64,000 nucleotides of DNA. Source: Senegalia massiliensis. GTDB taxonomy: Bacteria > Bacillota > Clostridia > Tissierellales > SIT17. The position numbers and the translations under genes are program-made. The stretch covers positions 124,001 through 188,000 of the forward strand of contig NZ_LR130786.1 in NCBI RefSeq assembly GCF_900626135.1. Reading direction: 5' to 3'. Within the stretch, counting starts at the first letter, position 1, and each line of letters starts with the position of its first letter. The notes under the pieces are model-generated. The model did no database searches, was not told the origin of the DNA, and worked only from the letters and a program-made list of their open reading frames with translations. Below are positions 45,446 to 54,035 of the stretch, piece by piece.

Positions 45446-46582
45446 ATGATGAAGGTTGATAGAAACCCTTTAAAAAGATTTGATTATTTTTTACTTTTTA
45501 TTATATTAATACTTACAATATATGGATTTTTTTCTATATATATTGCGACTGGAACTATTATAGCATTAAAAAGTCAAATAGCTGCATTTTTCATAGGAAT
45601 AATTGCTATTATAATATTATCACTTATTGATTATGATATATTTGGTAAACTTTATATTCCTATATATGTATTATCTAATGCTTTGCTTTTAGCTGTAGTA
45701 GTATTTGGTACAGGAGCAGAAGAGTGGGGTGCAGATAGCTGGCTAGTTATTGGAGGTTTTAGTTTCCAACCTTCTGAGATTGTAAAATTAGGAGTAATCA
45801 TATCTCTTGCAAAGTTCATTGAAAAAAATGAAAAAGATATAAATAATATATTTACACTTATAAAAGTTTTAACTTTTGCTTTTATACCAATTTTATTAGT
45901 AGTAGAAAATGACTTTGGTACAGGACTTGTATTTATGTTCTTTACAGCTGTAATGTTGTTTATAGCAGGTTTAAATTATAGATATATTATCTATGCTGCT
46001 ATAGCAGGAGTTATTAGTTTACCTATATTGTGGTTTGGTTTTTTAGGTGAATTTCAAAAAAATAGGGTGTTAGTATTTTTTGATCCTTCACTAGACCCAA
46101 TGGGAGCTGGATATCAAATTACTCAATCTAAAACTGCAATAGGTTCTGGTAAACTTATTGGTAGGTTTATAACTACTGATGGTAATTTAAATGAAAAAAT
46201 TAACTGGATTCAAGATAGTGGTTTTTCAGGTTTAAGCTGGTTACCTGAAAAACATACAGATTTTATTTTTGCTGTTATAGGAGAGTCTTTTGGACTAGTT
46301 GGTGGACTATTGTTAATCTTTTTATTCTTATTATTATTATATAGACTAATATTAATAGCAAAAAAAGCAAAAAATTCTTTTGGTTCCCTTACTGTAATTG
46401 GTATATCAGCTATGATAACTTTTCATATAATAGAAAATATAGGTATGACGCTAGGACTTATGCCTATAACTGGAATACCCCTTCCCTTTATTAGCTATGG
46501 AGGTACTTTTCTACTTACAAATATGATTGCAATGGGTATTGTATTTAGTATAGCAATGAGAAAAAGTCAAATAAACTTTTAA
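45446..46582 (+). CDS. SEDS peptidoglycan glycosyltransferase, RodA/FtsW/SpoVE family
   Basis: This 378-residue polytopic protein polymerises lipid II in cell elongation, division or sporulation. Ten spans are plausible. Conserved SEDS landmarks are the FQPSEIVKLG motif, ENDFGTGLVFM with the essential Asp, and the large extracellular loop ending LSWLPEKHTDFIFAVIGESFG. GLMPITGIPLPFISYGGT is near the C-terminus. The sequence looks most like RodA-type proteins, but I cannot separate the subfamilies securely. A GGAGAG site precedes the ATG. It is one of the few plus-strand genes and has its own short transcript. Confidence 0.9.
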   Translation: MMKVDRNPLKRFDYFLLFIILILTIYGFFSIYIATGTIIALKSQIAAFFIGIIAIIILSLIDYDIFGKLYIPIYVLSNALLLAVVVFGTGAEEWGADSWLVIGGFSFQPSEIVKLGVIISLAKFIEKNEKDINNIFTLIKVLTFAFIPILLVVENDFGTGLVFMFFTAVMLFIAGLNYRYIIYAAIAGVISLPILWFGFLGEFQKNRVLVFFDPSLDPMGAGYQITQSKTAIGSGKLIGRFITTDGNLNEKINWIQDSGFSGLSWLPEKHTDFIFAVIGESFGLVGGLLLIFLFLLLLYRLILIAKKAKNSFGSLTVIGISAMITFHIIENIGMTLGLMPITGIPLPFISYGGTFLLTNMIAMGIVFSIAMRKSQINF

Positions 46583-46622
46583 ATATTAAAGCAAAATGTG
46601 TACACATTTTGCTTTAATATTT
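46581..46622. terminator. Perfect 42-base bidirectional terminator
   Basis: Twenty-one-base perfect arms meet at GTAC. It ends both the plus-strand SEDS gene and the minus-strand NUDIX gene, and it also encodes the last dozen residues of the NUDIX protein. Confidence 0.85.
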
Positions 46623-47059
46623 TTTATTATTGCTTTATATAATGTCTCATTTTCATCTGATAATTTTTCTGGTAATATTTCAAATAATTTTACCAAATCA
46701 TCAGTACTCCATCTAGGTCTAGGTTCAAAAATAGCTATCTTCGCAATAAATATTAAAAATTTTTTTCTACTATCTTGTTCTAAAACTTTATAATGACCAA
46801 TGGGCTTTATATATTCTGCTATAGCTCCACATTCTTCAAATATTTCTCTTATTGAAGATTGTATTATATTTTCATTCTCATTACTCTTAGATTTAGGAAA
46901 TTCCCAACTTTGATTTATAGAATCAAAATACATTACTAATTTTTCTTCAAATATAGGTACTATAACTGAATTTTCATATTTTAAAAAATCAATATTTTCA
47001 TCAAAATCAAATTCCAATTCTAGAAAGTTAATATTTTTACCATATACTTTATTTTTCAT
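46586..47059 (-). CDS. NUDIX hydrolase domain protein
   Basis: This 157-residue protein has a Nudix box in which Glu residues and REIFEECGA are intact, but the leading Gly of Gx5Ex7REUxEExGU is replaced (Ser in PKSKSNENE). Catalysis on a nucleoside diphosphate-linked substrate is therefore likely but not certain. The C-terminal residues KNIKAKCVHILL are encoded by one arm and the centre of the terminator palindrome. The start ATG has only a weak GGTGAT site. It is a single-gene unit, convergent with the SEDS gene. Confidence 0.75.
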   Translation of the reverse strand: MKNKVYGKNINFLELEFDFDENIDFLKYENSVIVPIFEEKLVMYFDSINQSWEFPKSKSNENENIIQSSIREIFEECGAIAEYIKPIGHYKVLEQDSRKKFLIFIAKIAIFEPRPRWSTDDLVKLFEILPEKLSDENETLYKAIIKNIKAKCVHILL

Positions 47060-47124
47060 AACATCACCATACTATAATCTTTTATTATATAATACTTAAG
47101 ATCATAGTACTTTGACATAATTAT

Positions 47125-48042
47125 TTAAAAAATACTTAAATTAAGCTCTGTTGATAATTCATATAATAACTTGTACCCACCAATAGAATTACCTTTATCA
47201 TCTAAAGACGGGCCATATGTTCCTATACCCATTCGATGTGGAACAGCTCCCATAATTCCTCCACCTACCCCACTCTTTGCAGGAATACCTACACGAATAG
47301 CAAATTCTCCTGATCCATTATACATTCCACAAGTTACCATAAAAGTTTTAACAATTCTAGTTATATGTTCTGATACAATTTGTTCTCCAGTCCCTGGAAT
47401 GATTCCTTTATTTGCTAAAAATAGTCCAATTTTTGCTAAATCTACACAATCAACTTTTATAGAGCATTGTTTAAAATACACATCTAATATATCTTCAATA
47501 TCTCCTTCTATTATTCCAACATCTTTCATAAAATAAGCCATAGCTCTATTTCTATCTCCAGTACTTTTTTCAGAAAGATACACATCTTCATCTATATCTA
47601 AATTGTTATTTCCTGATATTTTTCTCATGAAATTTAGTAATCTAGAAAATTTTTCATCTTTATCTTTACCTTTTAATAAGGAGGATACAACTATTGCCCC
47701 AGCATTTATCATAGGATTTAATGGTCTGGATGGCATTATAGTTTCAAGTTTTATAATAGAATTAAATGCATCTCCAGTAGGTTCCATACCTACTTTATCA
47801 AATACAACTTCTTTTCCATTATCCATTAAAGCTAACATCAATGAAATAGTTTTTGAAATACTCTGTATGGTAAATTTTTTATTATAATTACCTGCTTTAT
47901 AAATATTCCCTTCCATATCAGCTATACAAATCCCTAAGTCTGTAGGATTTGCTTTTCCAAGTGAGGGTATATAAGTAGCAACTTCACCTTCTTTAGTTAT
48001 ATATCTGCTTTTATTTATTATGTTATTTAATTTATTTTCCAT
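47125..48042 (-). CDS. glsA: Glutaminase
   Basis: This 305-residue serine-dependent enzyme deaminates glutamine to glutamate. The beta-lactamase-like SxxK site is Ser61-Ile-Ser-Lys64 (FTIQSISKTISL), followed by the family segments GMEPTGDAFNSI, PLNPMINAGAI, MYNGSGEFAIRVGIPAKSGVGGGIM and GIGTYGPSLDDKGNS. It lies 9 bases after the nucleoside kinase gene, so the two may be co-transcribed. The ribosome binding site (AGGAAGA) is adequate. Confidence 0.95.
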   Translation of the reverse strand: MENKLNNIINKSRYITKEGEVATYIPSLGKANPTDLGICIADMEGNIYKAGNYNKKFTIQSISKTISLMLALMDNGKEVVFDKVGMEPTGDAFNSIIKLETIMPSRPLNPMINAGAIVVSSLLKGKDKDEKFSRLLNFMRKISGNNNLDIDEDVYLSEKSTGDRNRAMAYFMKDVGIIEGDIEDILDVYFKQCSIKVDCVDLAKIGLFLANKGIIPGTGEQIVSEHITRIVKTFMVTCGMYNGSGEFAIRVGIPAKSGVGGGIMGAVPHRMGIGTYGPSLDDKGNSIGGYKLLYELSTELNLSIF

Positions 48043-48051
48043 AAAATCTTC

Positions 48052-49713
48052 CTATTCTTCCTCTCTATAAGCACTTCCACCGATGAATTCTTTTAATATT
48101 GATGTAGAAGGAATTATATCATCATTTCTTATAATTTTAAAGTACATTAAAAATTTTAATAATCTTTTTGCTTCTGCAAAATATATACTTGATCTATCAA
48201 TTTTTTGTAAAAGTGGTTCTGCATATTTTCTCAGTACTGCAAGTTCATAAACAAGTGCAGAATTAAACATTACATCAGCCTGCTCTTGATATGGAAATAT
48301 ATTTCTTTCTTCTCCTCTTCTTACTGATTTCCATAATTCTAGAGTCCCTTCAGCAGTTCTTCCTCTATACATACTATCTCTTACTATTCTTCTAATTAGT
48401 CTATTGTCCGTAGTATGAATTCTATTATGATTATCAATATTTAATTGAGTTAATGCGCTTATATATATTTTATACTTATACATATGTGGTATCTTATTTG
48501 TAAGCTTTTCATTTAATCCATGTATACCTTCTATAATTATTGGTTGATCTTTCTCTATACTAAAACCTTTTATCTTTATTGCACGCTTGCCTTCTACAAA
48601 ATCAAATTTTGGTATATCAACTTTTTTCCCATCTAATAAATTTATTAGATCACTATTAAATTTTTTTATATCAACTGCCTCTATAGACTCAAAATCATAA
48701 TTTCCTTCTTCATCTAATGGAGTATCTTCTCTATTAACAAAATAATCGTCAATAGAAAGTGATATTGGTCTTTTCCCATTTATTCTTAATTGAGTATATA
48801 ACTTTTGAGCAAATGTAGTTTTTCCTGAAGAAGAAGGACCAGCAATAAGAATTATTTTTATCTTTTTATCATCACATATTTTATCTGCTATATTTGCAAT
48901 CTTTTTTTCATGAAATGCTTCAGATATTCTTACTATCTCAGGGATTTCTTTATTCATAATTTTTTCATTTAAAGAAGCTACATTTTCAAGTTCTAAAATC
49001 TTTACCCATCTTTCTGATTCTTTAAATATTTGGGCTAATTTATTTTGTTCTTCAAACTCAGGTATTTCATAATTAAATTCTTTTCTAGGATACTGTAAAA
49101 CTATCCCAGGATGATAATATTTTAAATCAAAAGAATTTATATAACCAGTGGATGGAGCTAAATAGCCATAAAATTTATCATAATATCCATCTAATTTATA
49201 AACATGAATATTGTCTTTTTCTCTATACTTTGCAAGTTGTAATTTATCTTTCATCCCCTGTTCTTCAAATATTTTGTTTGCTTCACTTGTTTTCATAACT
49301 AATCTTTCTATTGGTAAATCGCTTTTTATAATTTTGTTCATTTGTTTCTTTATTAAATTTAAATCTTCTGGAGTTATATTTTCCTTTTTATGTATTTCTA
49401 TATATAATCCTTTACTAAGAGAATGCTCTACACTGGTCTTTGCATCTTTAAATATATCTTTTGCAGCTTTTATAAATACAAATGTTAAAGTTCTGACATA
49501 TACTCTAAAACCATCTTTATCCTTTATATCTAATAGTTCAATTTGACTATCTTTATTTATTTTATAGTCTAAGTGCATAATTTCATTATTAATACGAACA
49601 CTTAAATAATTTCTATGAGTCTTATAATTAACTTTTTTAATAACATCTTTTATTGAGATTCCTTTTTCAAATTTCAAGCTTTCATTTCCATCTATACTAA
49701 TATTTAGATCCAT
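48052..49713 (-). CDS. Nucleoside (uridine) kinase with TGS and threonyl-tRNA synthetase-like N-terminus
   Basis: This 553-residue protein fuses an N-terminal TGS-like domain (about 1-60), a ThrRS/AlaRS second-additional-domain-like region (about 60-260) and a C-terminal uridine kinase/PRK-like domain. The kinase has P-loop AGPSSSGKTTFAQKL (about 291-305) and SLSIDDYFVNREDTP. Proteins of this build are common in Clostridia and are annotated as uridine kinases; the role of the N-terminal half is unknown. The TGG GTC-rich upstream region gives no strong promoter. The ATG follows AGGAGTG. Confidence 0.88.
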   Translation of the reverse strand: MDLNISIDGNESLKFEKGISIKDVIKKVNYKTHRNYLSVRINNEIMHLDYKINKDSQIELLDIKDKDGFRVYVRTLTFVFIKAAKDIFKDAKTSVEHSLSKGLYIEIHKKENITPEDLNLIKKQMNKIIKSDLPIERLVMKTSEANKIFEEQGMKDKLQLAKYREKDNIHVYKLDGYYDKFYGYLAPSTGYINSFDLKYYHPGIVLQYPRKEFNYEIPEFEEQNKLAQIFKESERWVKILELENVASLNEKIMNKEIPEIVRISEAFHEKKIANIADKICDDKKIKIILIAGPSSSGKTTFAQKLYTQLRINGKRPISLSIDDYFVNREDTPLDEEGNYDFESIEAVDIKKFNSDLINLLDGKKVDIPKFDFVEGKRAIKIKGFSIEKDQPIIIEGIHGLNEKLTNKIPHMYKYKIYISALTQLNIDNHNRIHTTDNRLIRRIVRDSMYRGRTAEGTLELWKSVRRGEERNIFPYQEQADVMFNSALVYELAVLRKYAEPLLQKIDRSSIYFAEAKRLLKFLMYFKIIRNDDIIPSTSILKEFIGGSAYREEE

Positions 49714-49778
49714 TTAATCACTCCTTTGATTGTATCAATTAAAATATATCTTAATATATTTCTAAAATAATAATTTAA

Positions 49779-50729
49779 CTAAAAAATACTTTTTAGTATC
49801 TCATTATATTTATATTCTAATGGTATCTCAAAAGATTTACCATTTAAATATTCTAACCCATTATCTAAATTATTAAATTTAATTTTGTATGATACTAAAA
49901 ATTGTGAATTTAAATTTATATTTTTATTTATCTTTTTATTTGTATATTTTTTATCTCCTACTATAGGATGATTAATAAAATTTAAATGTGCTCGTATTTG
50001 ATGAGTTCTTCCTGTAATTAATTCAACTTCTAATAAAGTATATTCATCACTAAAAACTAAAGGTTTAATTCTAGTTTCAATCTTTTTAGAATTAGAAGTA
50101 TTCTTATCAGTTATTTGAACCATATTATTTCTACTGTTTTTTATAATATAATTTTCTAATAACATTTCTTTTTCTACTTTACCATACACCAAAGCTTTAT
50201 AATATTTATCAATATTTCTATTCCTAATAGCTTTATTAATATTTTTAAGTGCATTATAATTTTTAGTTCCAATTATTATTCCTGATGTATTTCTATCTAA
50301 TCTATTTGATATTGCTGGGGTGAAAGTTTTCTCTAATTCAGGATTATATTCTTTTTTATCTATAAGATATTTAATTAATGCATTTGATATACTTTCTTTA
50401 TCATCTAAATGTGAATGAGAAATATCGCCTTTCTTTTTATATATTAATATTATATTCTCATCTTCATATATTACATTTAATTTTATATTTGATTTTATTT
50501 CTTCATAATCACTTCTAAATTTATTAATTGTTTCCATAGATAAATATAACTTTAATTCATCATTTATATTTATAATATCATCTGGATAGGCTCTTTTAGA
50601 ATTTAGCTTGATCCTCTTTTTTCTTATCATTTTTTGAATAAACCCCTTTGGTGCTTTATCCATATATTTAATTAAAAACCTATCTATTCTTTGTCCAGAT
50701 TCATTTTCTGTAATTTTTATTTTTATCAT
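49779..50729 (-). CDS. RluA-family pseudouridine synthase
   Basis: This 316-residue enzyme converts uridines in rRNA or tRNA to pseudouridine. An S4-like N-terminal domain (SGQRIDRFLIKYM, about 10-70) precedes the catalytic domain. Asp145 in NRLDRNTSGIIIGTK is the catalytic aspartate, followed by NIDKYYKALVYG and LITGRTHQIRAHLNFINHPIVGDKKY. The usual HRLDRDTSG is Asn-Arg-Leu-Asp here. The target nucleotide cannot be assigned. It is a monocistronic minus-strand gene. Confidence 0.92.
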   Translation of the reverse strand: MIKIKITENESGQRIDRFLIKYMDKAPKGFIQKMIRKKRIKLNSKRAYPDDIININDELKLYLSMETINKFRSDYEEIKSNIKLNVIYEDENIILIYKKKGDISHSHLDDKESISNALIKYLIDKKEYNPELEKTFTPAISNRLDRNTSGIIIGTKNYNALKNINKAIRNRNIDKYYKALVYGKVEKEMLLENYIIKNSRNNMVQITDKNTSNSKKIETRIKPLVFSDEYTLLEVELITGRTHQIRAHLNFINHPIVGDKKYTNKKINKNINLNSQFLVSYKIKFNNLDNGLEYLNGKSFEIPLEYKYNEILKSIF

Positions 50730-50817
50730 CTTATACCAACCCTTATTATATAGTATATAACTATAATAATACTAATTTACTCATTAATACAAGGAATATT
50801 TTGCATATTAACTAGAA

Positions 50818-50847
50818 TTGATTATTATAGCTTAATTATGATATGAT
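50818..50847 (+). promoter_or_regulatory. Promoter of the MltG-like gene
   Basis: TTGATT (50818-50823), 18 bases, TATGAT (50842-50847), about 50 bases before the ATG at 50898. Confidence 0.5.
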
Positions 50848-50897
50848 TATATATGGATTTTAAATATTTAAACCTATAAGTTAGAAAGGAGAACATC

Positions 50898-51404
50898 ATG
50901 AAAAACTTTTTTGAAAAACTAAAAGACTTTATATATGACTACATAGATTTTATAACAGTTATTTTAGTTATAATATTAATAGGAGCTATTATTTTTTGGA
51001 GATTAGATATATTATTTACAGATACTGAAGTAGATAACCCTAGTAATGAAAATAATACTAATGTAGAAGAACCTAAAGAAGAAAATAATCCTAATGATGA
51101 AAAAGAAGATGAGAACAACAATAGTGATGAAAGTGAAGAAAACCAAAAGGATGAAAGTGAAGAAGACTCAACAAATAAAGAACAAGAACCTTCTAATGAT
51201 GTAGAAATCAATATAGAAGCTGGATCCTCATCAGAAAGTATTGCTGATACATTATTAGCTAACAATATAATCGATGATAAAAGAGAGTTTTTGCTTCGTT
51301 TATCAGATCTTGGTCTAGAAACTAAATTAAGACCTGGTACTTTTGTACTAAATCAAAATGATAATATAGATACTATAATTAAAACTCTTGCAAATCAAAT
51401 TTAA
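50898..51404 (+). CDS. Membrane-anchored protein with MltG/YceG-like N-terminal domain only
   Basis: This 168-residue protein has a short cytoplasmic start, one span (about 18-37), a very acidic Asn/Glu/Asp/Ser linker of about 60 residues, and a C-terminal module (about 103-168). The module has EINIEAGSSSESIADTLLANNIIDDKREFL and LRPGTFVLNQNDNIDTIIKTL, the LysM-like first domain of MltG/YceG endolytic transglycosylases. The catalytic domain is absent. It probably binds peptidoglycan or cell-wall partners. AGAAAGGAG precedes the ATG, and a perfect terminator follows. Confidence 0.8.
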   Translation: MKNFFEKLKDFIYDYIDFITVILVIILIGAIIFWRLDILFTDTEVDNPSNENNTNVEEPKEENNPNDEKEDENNNSDESEENQKDESEEDSTNKEQEPSNDVEINIEAGSSSESIADTLLANNIIDDKREFLLRLSDLGLETKLRPGTFVLNQNDNIDTIIKTLANQI

Positions 51405-51429
51405 GAAGGTGGCTAAGCCACCTTCTTAA
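51401..51429. terminator. Bidirectional terminator, convergent genes
   Basis: TTAAGAAGGTGGCT and its complement surround a single A. It overlaps the stop codons of both converging genes. Confidence 0.85.
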
Positions 51430-51977
51430 TATTTTACATTTACATATTCATCTATTAATGATTTCCTACTACTATCTATAAATACTTTTTCCTTTTTTAA
51501 TATATCTAATATTTTAAAACTTTTAGAATGAAGTATCGCTTTATCATAATTTTTTAAATGGATTTCATATAATCTTCCTTGAAGACTATCTGAATTAACT
51601 TTTATATAATATGCTTCCATATTTTCAAATTTTAAAAATTTAAGTAACTTTAAAGTTGATTTATCTTTTTCTCCATAATAAAAATAACCTTCATCTAAAA
51701 AGGATTGATAATATTTTAATGGTTCACCTTTATCTTTTAAGTTTTTTGCTTCCATATAGTAATATTTTGCTAACATATTATAATATTGATAGTTATACAT
51801 TCCTTTTTCAAAACTATCAATTTTTTTAAATGGTTTTATGTTTAATTTTTCTATAAAATTCACATTGGCCATTATATACTCTTTTTTAGAAATATCTCCT
51901 ATTTTAAACTGCATTATTAAAGACTCTCTATGTTTAAAAAACTTCTCAAATTTACTTTCTTGCTTGTCACAAATCAT
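51426..51977 (-). CDS. Conserved Clostridia-type hypothetical protein
   Basis: This 183-residue soluble, strongly helical and lysine-rich protein starts MICDKQESKFEKFFKHRESLIM and has a Tyr-rich centre (MYNYQYYNMLAKYYYME). I recall similar proteins described as DUF6648, but cannot verify it. There are no membrane spans or catalytic motifs. It lies 9 bases downstream of the RsuA/RluB-type pseudouridine synthase gene and is probably co-transcribed. Confidence 0.65.
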   Translation of the reverse strand: MICDKQESKFEKFFKHRESLIMQFKIGDISKKEYIMANVNFIEKLNIKPFKKIDSFEKGMYNYQYYNMLAKYYYMEAKNLKDKGEPLKYYQSFLDEGYFYYGEKDKSTLKLLKFLKFENMEAYYIKVNSDSLQGRLYEIHLKNYDKAILHSKSFKILDILKKEKVFIDSSRKSLIDEYVNVKY

Positions 51978-51986
51978 TTTTACACC

Positions 51987-52706
51987 CTATCTATTTAAAA
52001 TATCTATCTCTTTATTAGTTAATTCTCTATATTCGCCTAATTTTAAATTTGAATCTAATTCCACATTTCCCATTGATACTCTCTTTAAATATACAACTTT
52101 TTTACCTAAAGAAATAAACATTCTTTTTATTTGATGAAACTTCCCTTCTCTTATTATAACATAGCATTCAGATATTTCATTAGATTTTTTTATATCTAGT
52201 TCAGCAGGTAGTGTTATATCTTTTTCTCCAATATCTAATCCTTCTTTAAAAGCTATTTTATCACTTTCATCAAGATATCCTTCTACTTTAACATAGTATT
52301 TCTTATCTACATGTTTTTTAGGAGATAATAATTTATGAGCAAGATCACCATCATTTGTAAGTATTAATAAACCTTCTGTATCTTTATCTAACCTTCCCAC
52401 TGGAAATGGATTAAAAGCTTTATATTCATCATCTATTAAATCTACTACAGTTTTACTATGATTATCTTCTGTAGCTGATATAACACCAGATGGTTTATTT
52501 AACATTAAATATATAAATTTTCTATAATTAATTTTTTTATTGTTAAATTTTATATTTTCTTTATAAGGGTCTATTTTAATAGAATTATCTTTTATAATTT
52601 CATTATTTATCTTTACCATACCAGATTTAATATTTTTCTTTATATCTTTTCTCGAGCCATATCCTAGATTAGCTAAGATTTTATCTATTCTTTCTTTTTT
52701 AGACAA
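51987..52706 (-). CDS. RsuA/RluB-family pseudouridine synthase
   Basis: This protein of about 239 residues modifies rRNA. An N-terminal S4 domain (ERIDKILANLGYGSRKDIKK) precedes the catalytic domain with Asp in PVGRLDKDTEGLLILTNDG and the conserved GKFHQIKRMFISLGKKVVYLKR. GGGAG lies 8 bases before a TTG at 52706, which I prefer; an ATG at 52721 in the same frame has no ribosome binding site of its own. Small and large subunit targets cannot be separated by eye. Confidence 0.92.
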   Translation of the reverse strand: MSKKERIDKILANLGYGSRKDIKKNIKSGMVKINNEIIKDNSIKIDPYKENIKFNNKKINYRKFIYLMLNKPSGVISATEDNHSKTVVDLIDDEYKAFNPFPVGRLDKDTEGLLILTNDGDLAHKLLSPKKHVDKKYYVKVEGYLDESDKIAFKEGLDIGEKDITLPAELDIKKSNEISECYVIIREGKFHQIKRMFISLGKKVVYLKRVSMGNVELDSNLKLGEYRELTNKEIDILNR

Positions 52707-52795
52707 CTTAATCTCTCCCATATATTTTTTATTTAGAATACATTTTATATTTTAACACATACTAAAATTATTCTAAAATAAAAGGAGGTAAATCT

Positions 52796-52963
52796 ATGTC
52801 TGTTGAAAAAACAAATTCACATCTTCCTGGAGTACAATGTAGTGTTAACACATGTTATTATTATGCTGAAGGTAACTATTGCAGTGCTGAAAAAATACAA
52901 ATAAAACCAAAGAATGCTCAAAGCGTACAAGAAACTGATTGTGGGACTTTTGAAAAAAAATAG
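52796..52963 (+). CDS. DUF1540 small cysteine-rich protein
   Basis: A strong AAAGGAGG site precedes the ATG at 52796. The 55-residue product has the DUF1540 pattern: GVQCSVNTCYYY, then NYCSAEKIQI, then a final ETDCGTF, giving four cysteines likely to bind one metal ion. DUF1540 proteins are abundant in Clostridia and have no known function. The gene lies between divergent and convergent minus-strand genes and ends in a strong palindromic terminator. Confidence 0.85.
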   Translation: MSVEKTNSHLPGVQCSVNTCYYYAEGNYCSAEKIQIKPKNAQSVQETDCGTFEKK

Positions 52964-52988
52964 ATAAAGGGCAATTGCCCTTTATCTA
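52961..52988. terminator. Bidirectional terminator
   Basis: A perfect 28-base palindrome centred on AATT (core AAAGGGC/GCCCTTT) starts in the DUF1540 stop codon and includes the radical SAM stop. The plus-strand transcript continues into seven U. Confidence 0.85.
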
Positions 52989-53935
52989 AATTTTTTTAAA
53001 GCTTTTCCATTTAAATAGTCACATTTGTGTCCTTGTGTTATTTCATTATCTATCATTTTTTGTAATATTTCTTCCTTTATCTTCCACCAGCTAGTATCCC
53101 AATTTACAAAAAGAGTGTCTTCCTTTGGTGCTCTACCTATTAATCTTTCTATTACGATATCTCCTTTTAAATATTTTAAAAATAATATTACACGATTTAT
53201 ATATTCATCTTTAGATATAATATTTATTTTATTTTGCTTATACATATCTCCTAAGACAGTATTTTCAACAATATAAAGTGAATGTATTTTAACTTGATCT
53301 ATTCCAAGTGATGATATGATTTTAGCATTTTCAATTACATCAACGTTATCATCCCAAGGAAGATTTAATATAAAATGTACACATATTCTAAAACCATATT
53401 TTTTTATTCTTATTACACTGTCAATAAGTTCTGCCAAAGTATGCCCTCTATTTATCTTTTTTAAAGTATGATAATTTACTGTTTGAAGCCCTAATTCTAT
53501 TGTTATATTTATACCTTTTCTTTTACTAAATTCTTTTAAAAACTCTAAATATTTATCTGATATAGAATCTGGTCTTGTAGATATTGAAACTTCTACTACA
53601 TCCTCTATAGCAGATTGTTCTACTAAATACTTAAATTTTTCAAATTCCATATAAGTATTAGTGAAATTTTGAAAATATGCTATAAACTTTTTAGCTTTAT
53701 ACCTTTTTGATATATATTCTTTATTCTTTTCTAATTGTTCTTTTACAGAAATAGAATTAGATAATGACTCAAATCCAGTTCCAACCTCTCCACAAAAAAT
53801 ACATCCGCCTGTTCCAACACAGCCATCTCTATTAGGACAAGTTGTTTCTATATTTATAGGTAGCTTATATACTTTTTCTCCATACTTCTCTTTTAAAAAT
53901 TGAGAGTATACTCTATAATATTTATTTTCATCCAT
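52982..53935 (-). CDS. TIGR01212-type radical SAM protein (YhcC family)
   Basis: This 317-residue radical SAM protein has its cluster cysteines in TTCPNRDGCVGTGGCIFCGEVG, with the long first spacing (Cys-x-many-Cys-x2-Cys) seen in the YhcC/TIGR01212 family. Further landmarks are VEVSISTRPDSISDKYLEFL, IELGLQTVNYHTLKKINRGHT and VHFILNLPWDDNVDVIENAKI. The reaction is unknown. AAAAGGTG precedes the ATG. It is a single-gene unit, with a terminator shared with DUF1540. Confidence 0.92.
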   Translation of the reverse strand: MDENKYYRVYSQFLKEKYGEKVYKLPINIETTCPNRDGCVGTGGCIFCGEVGTGFESLSNSISVKEQLEKNKEYISKRYKAKKFIAYFQNFTNTYMEFEKFKYLVEQSAIEDVVEVSISTRPDSISDKYLEFLKEFSKRKGINITIELGLQTVNYHTLKKINRGHTLAELIDSVIRIKKYGFRICVHFILNLPWDDNVDVIENAKIISSLGIDQVKIHSLYIVENTVLGDMYKQNKINIISKDEYINRVILFLKYLKGDIVIERLIGRAPKEDTLFVNWDTSWWKIKEEILQKMIDNEITQGHKCDYLNGKALKKFR

Positions 53936-54008
53936 TTAAATCACCTTTTTCTCTTGAATATTACCATTTTAACTTAAATTCTCCTAATTATCAATTAACA
54001 AAAAAATA

Positions 54009-54026
54009 GGCAGCTATTTAGCTACC
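54009..54026 (-). terminator. Terminator of cstA
   Basis: GGTAGCTA and TAGCTGCC pair with one G-U around AA, followed by UAUUUUUUU. Confidence 0.8.
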
Positions 54027-54035
54027 CATTCTTTA

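Noticed and set aside
52706-52721. ATG at 52721 as start of the RsuA/RluB-type gene
   Set aside because: There is no ribosome binding site before it; the bases after it form the site for the TTG at 52706. It remains possible, five codons longer.
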